Counted from the stretch's first letter, positions 16,501 to 26,667 are shown. The stretch is 64,000 bases of DNA from Pseudomonas rhizophila (GCF_003033885.1 NZ_CP024081.1:2446028-2510027), one strand, 5' to 3'. Made by a program: numbers and translations. The notes: generated by a model not told the origin, from the sequence alone.

Positions 16501-17325
16501 ATGTCCCTGTCGTTCGAAGGCATAGATACTCACGCCCACATATTCCGACATGACTTGCCCATGGCGAGTGATCGTCGCTACAGCCCTGATTACGACGCCT
16601 TGGCCGAGCACTATCTGGGGCATCTGGATCGCTGCAGCCTTGCCCAGGGCGTGCTCATCCAGCCGAGCTTCCTGGGAACCGACAACCGTTTCATGGTCGA
16701 GGCCCTGCAACGTTATCCGCAACGTTTGCGAGGCATCGCGGTGGTCGAACCGGACATCGAGGATGCACAGCTCCAAGCTTTGGCCAAGGCTGGCGTGGTA
16801 GGCATTCGCTTGAATCTGATCGGCAAGGCGCCGCAGGACTACATCGATGCACGCTGGCAGACGTTTTACCAGCGACTGGCCCGACTTGGCTGGCAGGTTG
16901 AAATCCAGTGCGGCTTCGACGCCTTGGTCCTGGTTGTACCGTTCGTTCTGGCGAGCGGTGTCACGGTGGTCGTGGATCACTTCGGTCTTCCGTCCAACGG
17001 TATCGACCCGAGTAACCTCGCCCATCAGGGCTTCCTGGCCTTGCTCGGCGAGGACCGGCTGTGGGTCAAGTTGTCTGCCGCCTATCGCAGTCAGTCAGAC
17101 CTGCCCCGCGCGGCTTGCGTGTTGACGCAATTGCGCCAGGCGTGTGGCGGTATCGATCGTTTTGTCTGGGGCAGCGATTGGCCCCATACCCAGTTCGAGT
17201 CGCGCACCGGCTATGACGCGCAATTGGCCTTTGTGCATGCCTTGTTTCCCGACCCGGTGGAGCGCCGGCAGGTGTTGGTGGATAACCCCACAACCCTGTT
17301 CGGCTTTGCTGCGTCGACGCGTTGA
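16501..17325 (+). CDS. Metal-dependent amidohydrolase (COG3618/PDC-hydrolase type)
   Basis: A 274-aa TIM-barrel hydrolase. Metal-binding elements visible are GIDTHAHIF (HxH after strand 1), VDHFG in the middle and GSDWPHTQ near the end with the catalytic Asp. These fit 2-pyrone-4,6-dicarboxylate lactonase-like enzymes and related lactonases or decarboxylases. The start at 16501 follows AAAGG. With the downstream anion transporter it probably forms a two-gene catabolic unit for a cyclic or carboxylic substrate that I cannot name. Confidence 0.87.
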   Translation: MSLSFEGIDTHAHIFRHDLPMASDRRYSPDYDALAEHYLGHLDRCSLAQGVLIQPSFLGTDNRFMVEALQRYPQRLRGIAVVEPDIEDAQLQALAKAGVVGIRLNLIGKAPQDYIDARWQTFYQRLARLGWQVEIQCGFDALVLVVPFVLASGVTVVVDHFGLPSNGIDPSNLAHQGFLALLGEDRLWVKLSAAYRSQSDLPRAACVLTQLRQACGGIDRFVWGSDWPHTQFESRTGYDAQLAFVHALFPDPVERRQVLVDNPTTLFGFAASTR

Positions 17326-17359
17326 ACTCCCCATAACAAAATAATACGGAACACACATC

Positions 17360-18658
17360 ATGATGAGCCTGTACGTCGTCGCCGCGATCGTTCTTGCTGT
17401 CGCGCTGGGATACACCACCAAAATCAACATCGGCCTGTTCGCCATCGCCTTTGCCTATCTACTGGGCTGTTTCGGCATGGGCTTGAGTCCTTCCGAAATC
17501 ATCGCCATGTGGCCGCTGAAGATTTTCTTCATCATCTTCTCGGTCTGCCTGTTCTACAGCTTCGCCATCGTCAACGGCACGCTGGAGAAACTGGCCGAAC
17601 ACTTGCTCTATCTCTGTCGTAACGTGCCGCACCTGCTGCCTTATGCGGTGTTCCTGACCGCTTGCCTGATTGCCGGGCTCGGCGCGGGTTACTACACGGT
17701 GCTCGCTTTCATGGCCCCGCTGACGCTGCTGCTGTGCCAGCGCACGGGCATGAGCCTGATACTCGGTGGCATGGCGGTGAACTACGGGGCCCTGGGCGGT
17801 GCCAACTTCGTGTCCAGCCAGAGCGGTATCATTTTCCGAGGCCTGATGACCGGCCTGGGTGTTCCTGAAAGTGAAGCCTTCATCAATGGCCTGGCGATCT
17901 TTGCCAGCACCATGGTCATTCCGCTGGTGGTCATCACCGCGTTCGTATTCTTCGCCGGCCACGGCCGTGCGCTGAAGAATGCGGCGGTCGCGATCGAGAC
18001 GCCGAGCCCGCTCAACCGTGAGCAGAAAATCACCTTGTGGCTGACCTTGCTGATGATGCTTATCGTGTTGGCCGGTCCCATCGCGCACATCCTGTTCCCA
18101 GGCAATGCGACGGTGACGTTCGTCAACTCGAAGGTGGACATCGGCCTGATCGCCAGCGTGTTCTCGGTGATTGCGCTGATGCTCAAGCTGGGCGACGAGC
18201 GCAAAGCCATCGCCTCGCTGCCTTGGGGCACACTGATCATGATTTGTGGTGTGGGCATGCTGATTTCGGTGGCGATCAAGGCCGGCGCTATCGACGCTTT
18301 GGCATCGTGGATTGGCGGCAATATCCCACCGGTGCTGGTAGCCCTGGTGTTCGGTGTCGTCGCTGCGCTGATGTCGATTTTCGCCAGCACCTTGGGAGTG
18401 GTTACACCCGCGCTGTTCCCCATGGTGCCGCCGCTGGCCGCCGCCATGTCGATCGACCCCATGGTGCTGTTCATCAGCATCGTGGTTGGCGCCCAAGCCA
18501 CCTCTATCTCGCCGTTCTCCTCCGGCGGCAGCCTGATCCTGAGCTCCTGCGCCGATGAGCAGAGCCGAACCCGGCTGTTTCCCCAATTGCTGCTGCGTGC
18601 CGCGCCCATCGGCTTCGTCGCGGCCATGCTGTTTAACCTTGCGCTGACTTTTATCTGA
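17360..18658 (+). CDS. SLC13/MatC-type dicarboxylate transporter
   Basis: A 432-aa inner-membrane permease with about 11-12 hydrophobic segments. Glycine-rich loops such as GLGAGYYTVLAFMAP and SISPFSSGGSLIL resemble the substrate loops of ion transporters of the CitMHS/MatC/SLC13 group, which import di- or tricarboxylates with Na+ or H+. It follows the amidohydrolase gene by 34 bases, so it probably brings in that enzyme's substrate. A second ATG directly follows the first. Confidence 0.85.
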   Translation: MMSLYVVAAIVLAVALGYTTKINIGLFAIAFAYLLGCFGMGLSPSEIIAMWPLKIFFIIFSVCLFYSFAIVNGTLEKLAEHLLYLCRNVPHLLPYAVFLTACLIAGLGAGYYTVLAFMAPLTLLLCQRTGMSLILGGMAVNYGALGGANFVSSQSGIIFRGLMTGLGVPESEAFINGLAIFASTMVIPLVVITAFVFFAGHGRALKNAAVAIETPSPLNREQKITLWLTLLMMLIVLAGPIAHILFPGNATVTFVNSKVDIGLIASVFSVIALMLKLGDERKAIASLPWGTLIMICGVGMLISVAIKAGAIDALASWIGGNIPPVLVALVFGVVAALMSIFASTLGVVTPALFPMVPPLAAAMSIDPMVLFISIVVGAQATSISPFSSGGSLILSSCADEQSRTRLFPQLLLRAAPIGFVAAMLFNLALTFI

Positions 18659-18687
18659 AGAGTTCGTTTTGGCAGGTCTGGGAAGTT

Positions 18688-18801
18688 GATCGTTCCCACG
18701 CTCTGCGTGGGAATGCATCCCGTGACGCTCTGCGTCATCTTCCAGAAGCGGAACGCGGAGCGTCCCTGGCGACATTCCCACGCAGGAGCGTGGGAACGAT
18801 C
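18688..18801. repeat. Long inverted repeat (REPIN-like, GATCGTTCCCACG type)
   Basis: A 114-base element whose ends, GATCGTTCCCACGCTCTGCG and its near-complement, form a long stem with smaller hairpins inside. It differs in sequence from the GTGGGAGCGAGC family found elsewhere in the window. Confidence 0.85.
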
Positions 18802-18836
18802 GAGGTGCGATTCACTCAAGACCTGCCTGAACCACT

Positions 18837-18880
18837 GTGGCGAGGGAGCTTGCTCCCGCTGGGCTGCGCAGCAGCCCCAC
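18837..18880. repeat. REP element (GTGGCGAGGGAGC type)
   Basis: GTGGCGAGGGAGCTTGCTCCC followed by a second small stem, GGGCTGCGCAGCAGCCC. It lies between the transporter gene and the DUF2986 gene. Confidence 0.75.
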
Positions 18881-18924
18881 TTTCACCGCCATTGCTGATG
18901 CGACTGGCGCTTAAGATCGAAGAC

Positions 18925-19086
18925 TCAGCTCTCAGGGGTTATGACTGACTCTGGAGCGGGCTCGGCAGCCAGCTTCAATCGGTCAGCCTTGCTGATGTAT
19001 TTGGATTTTTTCGGCGGGGCCAGTTTGGCACTCGCCTTTTTTGCGTGAGCTTTCAGTAACTGATTTATTTTTTTACGACGATTCAT
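18925..19086 (-). CDS. DUF2986-type small basic protein
   Basis: A 53-aa protein, MNRRKKINQLLKAHAKKASA at the start and KKSKYISKADRLKL in the middle, which matches the DUF2986 family of short lysine-rich bacterial proteins as I know it. The high positive charge suggests nucleic acid or ribosome contact, but no function is known to me. The ATG is preceded only by a weak GAG. It is a single gene between REP elements and glcC. Confidence 0.8.
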   Translation of the reverse strand: MNRRKKINQLLKAHAKKASAKLAPPKKSKYISKADRLKLAAEPAPESVITPES

Positions 19087-19188
19087 ACTTTTCTACTCGG
19101 TTTGCAAAGTCTTGGATGATGGTGAAAGTCTGGGTGTGAAACCAAGCATTGATTTTGCGCTTCCCAGCCGGCCCCGCTACCCAGAAAC

Positions 19189-19962
19189 CTACCCCCAACC
19201 CTCAAGCCGCATGGTTGCACGTACCAGGCGTTGCTCTTCCTGTTCGATTTCCTTGAGGTTGTCGCGGATGCTGTGGATGTGTTCGCGCGCAGCGCGCTGA
19301 GCTTGTTCTGGCAGGCGCTCGATGACGGCGTGATAGAGCCGGGTGTGCTGGCGGTCGATCTGGCGTTTTTGCATCGGGCGATGGTAGAGGTTGTTGACCG
19401 AGGCGAACACCGTACTGAGCATCAAATCGGTCAACGACTGCAGGGTGTGCAGCAACACCGGGTTGTGCGAGGCCTCGCAGATCGCCAGGTGGAAGGCGTG
19501 GTCGAGGCGGGCATGTTCGCGCGGCTCGGCAGGTACGGGTTGGCTGTGGGCGGCGAGCATTTCTTCGTAGCGCCGGGTGAGCAGGACAAAGTCTGCATCG
19601 GTGCCGCGCAAGGCGGCCAGGCGTGCTGATTCGGCTTCCAGCAGTGCGCGCACTTCCAGAAGATCAAACAGGGTGCGCGGCTGCGAATTGAACAGGTGCA
19701 TCAGTGGGCTGGCATCGCGGTTCCCGTTCAGCGTGGCCACCCGTGAGTCACGGCCTTGGGCGGTCTCGATAATGCCGCGCCCGCGTAGCACTTTCAGCCC
19801 TTCACGCAGGGCCGAGCGGGATATTCCCAGTTTTTCGCACAGGCGGCGCTCCGAGGGCAGTGCCTGGCCCACCTTGAGCACGCCATCGACGATCAATCGT
19901 TCGATCCGCTCGGCGACCACATCACTGACCTGGCGGCGAACGGCGGAAGTTTCTTCGAGCAT
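19189..19962 (-). CDS. glcC: Glycolate operon regulator GlcC
   Basis: A 257-aa GntR/FadR-family regulator. The winged helix (about residues 5-75: VAERIERLIVDGVLKVGQAL, SERRLCEKLGISRSALREGL) is followed by an all-helical FCD ligand domain with LDHAFHLAICEASHNP, where Asp and His residues bind a metal and a small carboxylate. It is divergent from glcDEFGB, and two identical-type operators (ACTGGT-N3-ACCAGT) lie in the gap. In Pseudomonas and E. coli GlcC responds to glycolate. Confidence 0.92.
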   Translation of the reverse strand: MLEETSAVRRQVSDVVAERIERLIVDGVLKVGQALPSERRLCEKLGISRSALREGLKVLRGRGIIETAQGRDSRVATLNGNRDASPLMHLFNSQPRTLFDLLEVRALLEAESARLAALRGTDADFVLLTRRYEEMLAAHSQPVPAEPREHARLDHAFHLAICEASHNPVLLHTLQSLTDLMLSTVFASVNNLYHRPMQKRQIDRQHTRLYHAVIERLPEQAQRAAREHIHSIRDNLKEIEQEEQRLVRATMRLEGWG

Positions 19963-19979
19963 GTCAGGGGCCTCGGCTA

Positions 19980-19994
19980 ACTGGTAGTACCAGT
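19980..19994. promoter_or_regulatory. GlcC-type operator 1
   Basis: ACTGGTAGTACCAGT is a perfect palindrome of ACTGGT-N3-ACCAGT. It is 17 bases upstream of the glcC start and matches the site at 20089, so GlcC may also repress its own gene. Confidence 0.8.
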
Positions 19995-20088
19995 TTTAAA
20001 TGGTCATTCACGCTGCGCCCAATATAGCCACTAACCCCTTTATAAGTAAGGCCCTTGGCAAATACGGGTTAGAGGCGGGCTTGAATAA

Positions 20089-20103
20089 ACTGGTCATACC
20101 AGT
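20089..20103. promoter_or_regulatory. GlcC-type operator 2
   Basis: ACTGGTCATACCAGT has the same half-sites as operator 1, 109 bases away and 110 bases before glcD. FCD-type regulators of lactate, glycolate and pyruvate genes bind TGGT-N3-ACCA palindromes. Confidence 0.8.
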
Positions 20104-20213
20104 TCATCCGGTGATAGACGACCACCCTGCAAGGCTCTACATATAGCGCATAACAAGCAGCCCGGCTCGCTACCGGCGCGGCACAAAAGAACAATAAAGC
20201 GAGAAAGCCTGCC

Positions 20214-21713
20214 ATGAGTATTTTGTACGACGAGCGCGTTGATGGGGCGCTGCCTGAAGTGGACAAGTCAGCGCTGCTGGCGGAACTGCGCCAGCAGCTT
20301 CCTGACCTGGAAGTGCTGCACACCCAGGAAGACCTCAAACCCTACGAGTGCGACGGCCTCTCTGCCTACACCACCACGCCGATGCTGGTGGTATTGCCTG
20401 AGCGCATCGAACAAGTCGAACGCCTGCTCAAACTCTGTTACCAACGCGGTGTGCCTGTGGTGGCACGCGGGGCAGGGACGGGCTTGTCCGGTGGTGCGCT
20501 GCCGTTGGTCCAGGGGATTTTGCTGGTGATGGCGCGCTTCAAGCACATCCTTGAAGTCAATCCAGAAGGGCGCTTCGCTCGCGTTCAGCCGGGCGTTCGC
20601 AACCTGGCCATCTCCCAGGCGGCCGCCCCTTACGACCTGTATTACGCACCGGACCCATCCTCGCAGATCGCCTGTTCGATTGGCGGTAACGTCGCCGAGA
20701 ACGCCGGAGGCGTGCACTGCCTCAAATATGGCCTGACCGTGCACAACCTGCTCAAGGTGGAAATCCTCACGGTTGAAGGCGAGCGCATGACCTTGGGCAG
20801 CGAGGCCCTGGATTCGCCCGGCTTCGACCTGCTCGCCTTGTTCACCGGCTCCGAAGGCATGCTGGGGATCATCACTGAAGTCACGGTCAAGCTGCTGCCC
20901 AAGCCGCAGGTGGCCAAGGTGTTGCTGGCCAGCTTTGATTCGGTGGAGAAAGCCGGGCGCGCGGTGGGTGAAATCATTGCGGCCGGCATCATCCCCGGCG
21001 GCCTGGAGATGATGGACAACCTGGCCATTCGCGCCGCCGAGGACTTTATACACGCCGGTTATCCGGTGGACGCCGAGGCCATCCTGCTGTGCGAACTGGA
21101 CGGTGTGGAGGCCGACGTGCACGACGACTGCGAGCGTGTCCGCGCGGTGCTGGGCGAGGCCGGCGCCACCGAAGTGCGCATGGCTCGCGATGAGGTTGAA
21201 CGGGTCAAGTTTTGGGCCGGGCGCAAGAACGCCTTCCCGGCCGTCGGGCGTATCTCGCCGGACTATTACTGCATGGACGGCACCATTCCACGTCGCGAAC
21301 TGCCCGGGGTGCTCAAGGGCATCAGTGAGCTGTCCGAGGCGTTCGGCCTGCGTGTGGCCAACGTGTTCCATGCCGGTGATGGCAATATGCACCCATTGAT
21401 TCTGTTTGATGCCAACCAACCCGGCGAGCTGGAGCGGGCAGAGTCCCTGGGCGGCAAGATTCTCGAACTCTGCGTCAAGGTGGGCGGCAGCATTACCGGC
21501 GAACATGGTGTGGGGCGCGAGAAGATCAATCAGATGTGCGTTCAGTTCAACAGTGACGAACTGACCCTGTTTCACGCGGTGAAAGCAGCCTTCGACCCGC
21601 GCGGCCTGCTCAACCCCGGCAAGAACATTCCGACCCTGCACCGCTGCGCCGAATTCGGCGCCATGCACGTGCACCACGGCCAACTGCCCTTTCCTGAACT
21701 GGAGCGCTTCTGA
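20214..21713 (+). CDS. glcD: Glycolate oxidase subunit GlcD
   Basis: The 499-aa FAD-binding subunit of glycolate oxidase, which converts glycolate to glyoxylate at the inner membrane. The FAD_binding_4 (PCMH) domain occupies the first half, with VVARGAGTGLSGGALPL and IGGNVAENAGGVHCLKYG as FAD contacts. The C-terminal FAD-oxidase domain has NVFHAGDGNMHPLI and GEHGVGREK. Length equals that of known GlcD. It is the first gene of glcDEFGB; its stop codon overlaps the glcE start. Confidence 0.96.
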   Translation: MSILYDERVDGALPEVDKSALLAELRQQLPDLEVLHTQEDLKPYECDGLSAYTTTPMLVVLPERIEQVERLLKLCYQRGVPVVARGAGTGLSGGALPLVQGILLVMARFKHILEVNPEGRFARVQPGVRNLAISQAAAPYDLYYAPDPSSQIACSIGGNVAENAGGVHCLKYGLTVHNLLKVEILTVEGERMTLGSEALDSPGFDLLALFTGSEGMLGIITEVTVKLLPKPQVAKVLLASFDSVEKAGRAVGEIIAAGIIPGGLEMMDNLAIRAAEDFIHAGYPVDAEAILLCELDGVEADVHDDCERVRAVLGEAGATEVRMARDEVERVKFWAGRKNAFPAVGRISPDYYCMDGTIPRRELPGVLKGISELSEAFGLRVANVFHAGDGNMHPLILFDANQPGELERAESLGGKILELCVKVGGSITGEHGVGREKINQMCVQFNSDELTLFHAVKAAFDPRGLLNPGKNIPTLHRCAEFGAMHVHHGQLPFPELERF

Positions 21714-22777
21714 TGGTGATGCAGCACGACTGCGACGCCAGCGAGGCGTTGCTGGAACAAGTCAATCACGCCCTCAACAGTGCTACGGCGTTGCGCATTC
21801 AGGGGGGGAACAGCAAGGCGTTTCTCGGTCGCAAGGTCGACGGCGAAGTGCTCGATACCCGTGCCCACCGCGGCATCGTCAGCTACGACCCGACCGAGTT
21901 GGTGATCACCGCCCGCGCCGGCACGCCGCTGGTTGAGCTGGAGGCGGCGCTGGACGCGGCCGGGCAGATGCTCACCTGCGAGCCTGCGCAATTTGGCGGC
22001 GCAGCGACCCTCGGCGGGATGGTTGCGGCAGGTCTGTCGGGCCCGCGCCGGCCTTGGTCCGGCGCGGTTCGTGACCTGGTCCTGGGCACCCGCTTGATCA
22101 CCGGAACGGGCAAGCACCTGCGCTTTGGCGGCGAGGTGATGAAGAACGTCGCCGGCTACGACCTGTCGCGGCTGCTGGCCGGGAGCTTTGGCTGCCTGGG
22201 AGTGATTACCGAGGTGTCGCTCAAAGTGCTGCCCAAGCCGCGCCAGTGCCTGAGTCTGCGGCTGGAGATGGACGCCGCGCTGGCCTTGCGCAAACTGGCC
22301 GAGTGGGGTCAGCAACCCATTTCGCTGAGCGCCGCCAGCCATGATGGTCAGGCTTTGCACCTGCGCCTGGAAGGTGGTGAAGGCTCGGTCGCAGCGGCCC
22401 GTGAACGTCTCGGCGGTGAGCTGCTTGAGAGCTCGTACTGGGTTGACCTGCGCGAGCAGCGCCTGGATTTCTTCGCGGACCCGCGCCCGCTCTGGCGATT
22501 GTCGGTGCCGACCAACACCGGCGTGTTGGCGCTGCCCGGTGAGCAACTGATCGACTGGGGAGGCGCCCAGCGCTGGCTCAAGTCCGATGCCGATGTCGCG
22601 CTGATCCGCCAGATCGCCGCCCAAGCCGGTGGCCACGCCACCTGTTTCACCGCCGGCCACTGCGACAGTCCATTCCATCCGCTGGCCACCCCGTTGCTGC
22701 GCTACCACCGACAGCTCAAAACCCAGCTTGACCCCCAGGGCATTTTCAACCCTGGCCGAATGTATCGCGAGGTGTAG
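21713..22777 (+). CDS. glcE: Glycolate oxidase FAD-binding subunit GlcE
   Basis: A 354-aa subunit with the N-terminal FAD-binding domain (LRIQGGNSKAFLGRKVDG, GGMVAAGLSGPRRPWSG, RFGGEVMKNVAGYDLSRLL). It is shorter than GlcD because it lacks the large second domain, as expected for GlcE. The ATG overlaps the glcD stop (TGATG). It is required together with GlcD and GlcF for oxidase activity. Confidence 0.95.
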   Translation: MVMQHDCDASEALLEQVNHALNSATALRIQGGNSKAFLGRKVDGEVLDTRAHRGIVSYDPTELVITARAGTPLVELEAALDAAGQMLTCEPAQFGGAATLGGMVAAGLSGPRRPWSGAVRDLVLGTRLITGTGKHLRFGGEVMKNVAGYDLSRLLAGSFGCLGVITEVSLKVLPKPRQCLSLRLEMDAALALRKLAEWGQQPISLSAASHDGQALHLRLEGGEGSVAAARERLGGELLESSYWVDLREQRLDFFADPRPLWRLSVPTNTGVLALPGEQLIDWGGAQRWLKSDADVALIRQIAAQAGGHATCFTAGHCDSPFHPLATPLLRYHRQLKTQLDPQGIFNPGRMYREV

Positions 22778-22779
22778 TT

Positions 22780-23997
22780 GTGCAGACCCATCTGAGTGAA
22801 CAGGCCAAGCACCTGCCGCGCGCCGAGGAAGCCGAACGCGTCCTGCGCAGCTGTGTGCATTGCGGCTTTTGCAACGCCACCTGCCCGACCTACCAGCTTA
22901 TCGGTGATGAGCTGGACGGCCCGCGCGGGCGTATTTACCTGATCAAGCAAGTGCTGGAAGGCAACGAAGTCACGGCCAAGACCCAACTGCACCTGGATCG
23001 CTGTCTGAGCTGTCGCAACTGTGAGACCACCTGTCCGTCGGGCGTGCAGTACCACAATCTGCTGGATATCGGCCGCGCGGTAGTCGATGCCGCCGTTCCG
23101 CGCCCGCTGGCTCAGCGCGTATTGCGTCAAAGCCTGCGTGCCGTGGTGCCCCATGCGCGGCTGTTCAAAGGGCTGATTGAGGTTGGCCAGGTTTTCCGTC
23201 CGCTGTTGCCGGCCAGCCTCAAGGCCAAATTGCCGCGTACTGCCAGTGCCGCCAAACCCCGCCCCGAGCCACGCCATGCACGCCGTGTGCTGATGCTTGA
23301 GGGCTGTGTGCAGCCTGGCCTGGCACCTAACACCAATGCCGCCACGGCGCGGGTGCTCGATCGCCTCGGCATCAGCGTCACGCCGATCAATGAAGCCGGT
23401 TGCTGCGGCGCAGTGGACTACCACCTCGACGCCCAAGAGCAAGGCTTGCAGCGTGCGCGGCGCAACATCGATGCCTGGTGGCCCGCCATCGAGAAGGGCG
23501 CCGAGGCCATTGTGCAGACCGCCAGCGGCTGCGGCGCCTTCGTCAAGGATTACGGCCATCTGTTGGCGCAGGATCCGGCCTACGCCGAGAAAGCCAGGCG
23601 CGTCAGTACCCTGGCCAAAGACCTGGTTGAAGTGCTCAGCGTCGAACCTCTGGAGCAACTGGGTGTGCATGCCGACAAGCGCGTGGCTTTCCACTGCCCC
23701 TGCACTCTGCAGCATGCGCAGAAGCTGGGGGGCGCCGTGGAAAGCGTGCTCGCTCGCCTCGGGTTCGGTTTGACGGCTGTGCCCGACAGTCACCTGTGTT
23801 GCGGCTCCGCCGGGACCTATTCGTTAACCCAGCCGCAGCTGTCCAGGCAGTTGCGCGACAACAAACTCAATGCCCTGGAAAGCGGTAAGCCGCAGGCGAT
23901 TGTCACCGCCAACATCGGCTGCCAGACCCACCTCGACGGCGCCGGTCGCACCCCTGTGCGGCATTGGATCGAACTGGTCGAAGAAGCCCTGAATTAA
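22780..23997 (+). CDS. glcF: Glycolate oxidase iron-sulfur subunit GlcF
   Basis: A 405-aa electron-transfer subunit. Two [4Fe-4S] motifs are near the N-terminus: CVHCGFCNATCP and CLSCRNCETTCP. Two CCG-type domains follow (MLEGCVQPG ... GCCGAVDYH and FHCPCTLQH ... LCCGSAGTY). It passes electrons from the GlcD/E flavins to the quinone pool. It starts with GTG two bases after the glcE stop, behind GCGAGG, so translation is coupled. Confidence 0.95.
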   Translation: MQTHLSEQAKHLPRAEEAERVLRSCVHCGFCNATCPTYQLIGDELDGPRGRIYLIKQVLEGNEVTAKTQLHLDRCLSCRNCETTCPSGVQYHNLLDIGRAVVDAAVPRPLAQRVLRQSLRAVVPHARLFKGLIEVGQVFRPLLPASLKAKLPRTASAAKPRPEPRHARRVLMLEGCVQPGLAPNTNAATARVLDRLGISVTPINEAGCCGAVDYHLDAQEQGLQRARRNIDAWWPAIEKGAEAIVQTASGCGAFVKDYGHLLAQDPAYAEKARRVSTLAKDLVEVLSVEPLEQLGVHADKRVAFHCPCTLQHAQKLGGAVESVLARLGFGLTAVPDSHLCCGSAGTYSLTQPQLSRQLRDNKLNALESGKPQAIVTANIGCQTHLDGAGRTPVRHWIELVEEALN

Positions 23998-24009
23998 CCG
24001 GAGAACAGC

Positions 24010-24411
24010 ATGCTTAGCAAAGCCGTATTGAGCCAGACCGAAGTCAGCAAAATCCTCGCCGCTGCCCGCAGTGAAGCGGAGAAAAACCACTGGGCCGTGA
24101 GCATCAGCGTGGTCGACGACGGCGGGCATCCGCTGGCCCTGGAGCGCCTGGATGGCTGCTCACCGATCGCCGCCTACATCGCCGCCGAGAAGGCCCGCAG
24201 CGCCGCCATCGGGCGTCGTGAAACCAAAGGTTATGAAGACATGGTCAATGGCGGGCGTAGCGCGTTCCTGTCCGCGCCGCTGCTGACTTCGCTGGAAGGT
24301 GGTGTGCCGGTGATTGTCGACGGCCAGGTGATTGGCGCGGTGGGCGTTTCCGGGGTCAAGGCCGATCAGGACGCCCAAGTGGCCAAAGCCGGTATCGCCG
24401 CATTGGGCTGA
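24010..24411 (+). CDS. glcG: GlcG, heme-binding-like HbpS family protein
   Basis: The 133-aa product (AAARSEAEKNHWAVSISVVD, GHPLALERLDG, GGVPVIVDGQVIGAVGVSG) belongs to the GlcG/HbpS family. The fold binds heme or small corrinoid-like ligands in some members; its role in glycolate use is not established. It follows glcF by 12 bases with CGGAG as ribosome site. Confidence 0.9.
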   Translation: MLSKAVLSQTEVSKILAAARSEAEKNHWAVSISVVDDGGHPLALERLDGCSPIAAYIAAEKARSAAIGRRETKGYEDMVNGGRSAFLSAPLLTSLEGGVPVIVDGQVIGAVGVSGVKADQDAQVAKAGIAALG

Positions 24412-24489
24412 TTACAAGGGCTAGGCGCCTGTTCAGTGAGCCGCGCTGACATCTGACGCCGGCCACCTACTGTTTTTTGGAGAGTGAAA

Positions 24490-26667
24490 ATGACTGATCG
24501 CGTGAACTGCCAGCGCCTGCAAGTGGCCGTCAACCTGCAACGTTTCGTCGACGAGCAAGTGCTGCCCGGCACCGGGATTGAACGCGAGGCGTTCTGGGCC
24601 GGCTTCGACGCCCTGGTGCATGACCTGGCGCCGCACAATCGTGCGCTGCTGGCCGAGCGCGATGCGCTGCAGGCGAAGCTGGACAGCTGGCACCGCGCGC
24701 ACCCAGGCCCGATCAGCGACATGCCGGCCTATCGCGATTTTCTCGAGTCCATCGGCTACCTGTTGCCGCAGCCAGACACGGTACGGGTCAGCACCGCCAA
24801 CGTTGACAGCGAGATCACCCACCAGGCCGGTCCACAGCTGGTGGTGCCGATGATGAATGCCCGCTACGCGTTGAACGCCGCCAATGCGCGCTGGGGCTCT
24901 TTGTACGATGCGTTGTACGGCACCGATGCTATCGCTGAAGACGGTGGTGCTCAAAAGGGCCCGGGTTACAACCAGGTGCGTGGTGACAAAGTCATCGCCT
25001 TCGCCCGTGCGTTTCTCGATCAGGCCGCGCCTTTACGCATGGGCTCGCATGCTGACTCGGTCAATTACCGGGTCAGTGAGGGGCAACTGCAGGTGACCCT
25101 GGCTGACGGCACCCAGACCGGTTTGGCCCAGGCCGACAAGTTCGTCGGTTATCAGGGCCAGGCCAGCGCGCCGACAGCGGTGCTGCTGAAAAACAACGGC
25201 CTGCACGTGGAAATCCAGATCGATGCCGGCAGCCCGATCGGCGCCAGCGATGGCGCAGGGGTCAAGGATCTGCTGGTGGAGTCCGCGCTGTCGACCATTC
25301 TCGACTGCGAAGACTCCGTCGCGGCGGTCGATGCGGCCGATAAAGTGCTGATCTACCGCAACTGGCTCGGTCTGATGAAAGGCGACCTCAGCGAAGCGCT
25401 GGAAAAGGGCGGCAAGTCTATCGTGCGCCGTCTCAACCCGGACCGCGAGTACACCGCTGCCGCTGGCGGTGCGTTGAAGCTGCACGGCCGTTCGTTGCTG
25501 TTTGTGCGCAACGTCGGGCACCTGATGAGCAACCCGGCGATCCTCGACGGCGAAGGCCACGAGATCCCCGAAGGCATCCTCGACGGGGTGATGACCAGCT
25601 TGATCGCCCTGCATGACCTCCAGCGCCACGGTAACTCGCGTACCGGTAGCATCTATATCGTCAAGCCGAAGATGCACGGCCCGGCTGAAGTGGCCTTTGC
25701 CGATCAGTTGTTCACGCGCATCGAAGACCTGCTGCACTTGCCCCGGCACACCCTGAAGATGGGGATCATGGACGAAGAGCGCCGCACCAGCATCAACCTC
25801 AAGGCGTGTATCGCCAGCGCGGCGGCGCGGGTGGCCTTCATCAACACCGGCTTCCTCGACCGCACCGGTGATGAGATGCACACCGCCATGGAGGCCGGCG
25901 CGATGCTGCGCAAGGGCGACATGAAGAGCAGCGCCTGGATCCAGGCCTACGAGCGCAACAACGTGCTGGTTGGCTTGAGCTGCGGTCTGCGTGGTCGGGC
26001 GCAGATTGGCAAGGGGATGTGGGCCATGCCGGACCTGATGGCCGCCATGCTCGAGCAGAAGATCGCCCATCCCCAGGCCGGCGCCAACACGGCCTGGGTC
26101 CCGTCGCCGACCGCCGCCACCTTGCATGCCTTGCACTACCACCAAGTGGATGTGCAGGCGGTGCAGCGCGAGCTGGAAGCCATCGACCTCAACAGTCAGC
26201 GCGACGACCTGCTCAATGGCCTGCTCAGCGTGCCGGTGGTGGCCGAGCCTGACTGGAACGCCAGCCAGATCCAGCAAGAGCTGGACAACAACTGCCAGGG
26301 CATCCTCGGTTATGTGGTGCGCTGGGTCGAGCAGGGCGTGGGTTGCTCCAAGGTGCCGGATATCCACAACGTCGGCCTGATGGAAGACCGCGCCACCCTG
26401 CGTATTTCCAGCCAACACATTGCTAACTGGCTGCACCACAACGTCGTTAGCCAGACTCAGGTGCGCGCAAGCCTTGAGCGCATGGCCAAGGTGGTCGATC
26501 AGCAGAACGCCGGTGATCCGCTGTATCGCCCGATGGCCGATGACTATGCCGCCTCGATGGCGTTCCAGGCCGCCTGCGACCTGGTGTTCAAGGGCCGCGA
26601 GCAACCCAGTGGCTACACCGAACCGCTGCTGCACGCCTGGCGTCTGCGGTTCAAGCAACAGGCCTGA
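24490..26667 (+). CDS. glcB: Malate synthase G
   Basis: The 725-aa G-form of malate synthase joins glyoxylate with acetyl-CoA to give malate, feeding the product of GlcDEF to the TCA cycle. Length is typical for the G form. Recognisable blocks are [64 protein letters not shown] with the catalytic arginine, and [16 protein letters not shown]. The start at 24490 has GGAGAG 5 bases upstream. It is the last gene of the glcDEFGB run; hairpins follow. Confidence 0.96.
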   Translation: MTDRVNCQRLQVAVNLQRFVDEQVLPGTGIEREAFWAGFDALVHDLAPHNRALLAERDALQAKLDSWHRAHPGPISDMPAYRDFLESIGYLLPQPDTVRVSTANVDSEITHQAGPQLVVPMMNARYALNAANARWGSLYDALYGTDAIAEDGGAQKGPGYNQVRGDKVIAFARAFLDQAAPLRMGSHADSVNYRVSEGQLQVTLADGTQTGLAQADKFVGYQGQASAPTAVLLKNNGLHVEIQIDAGSPIGASDGAGVKDLLVESALSTILDCEDSVAAVDAADKVLIYRNWLGLMKGDLSEALEKGGKSIVRRLNPDREYTAAAGGALKLHGRSLLFVRNVGHLMSNPAILDGEGHEIPEGILDGVMTSLIALHDLQRHGNSRTGSIYIVKPKMHGPAEVAFADQLFTRIEDLLHLPRHTLKMGIMDEERRTSINLKACIASAAARVAFINTGFLDRTGDEMHTAMEAGAMLRKGDMKSSAWIQAYERNNVLVGLSCGLRGRAQIGKGMWAMPDLMAAMLEQKIAHPQAGANTAWVPSPTAATLHALHYHQVDVQAVQRELEAIDLNSQRDDLLNGLLSVPVVAEPDWNASQIQQELDNNCQGILGYVVRWVEQGVGCSKVPDIHNVGLMEDRATLRISSQHIANWLHHNVVSQTQVRASLERMAKVVDQQNAGDPLYRPMADDYAASMAFQAACDLVFKGREQPSGYTEPLLHAWRLRFKQQA

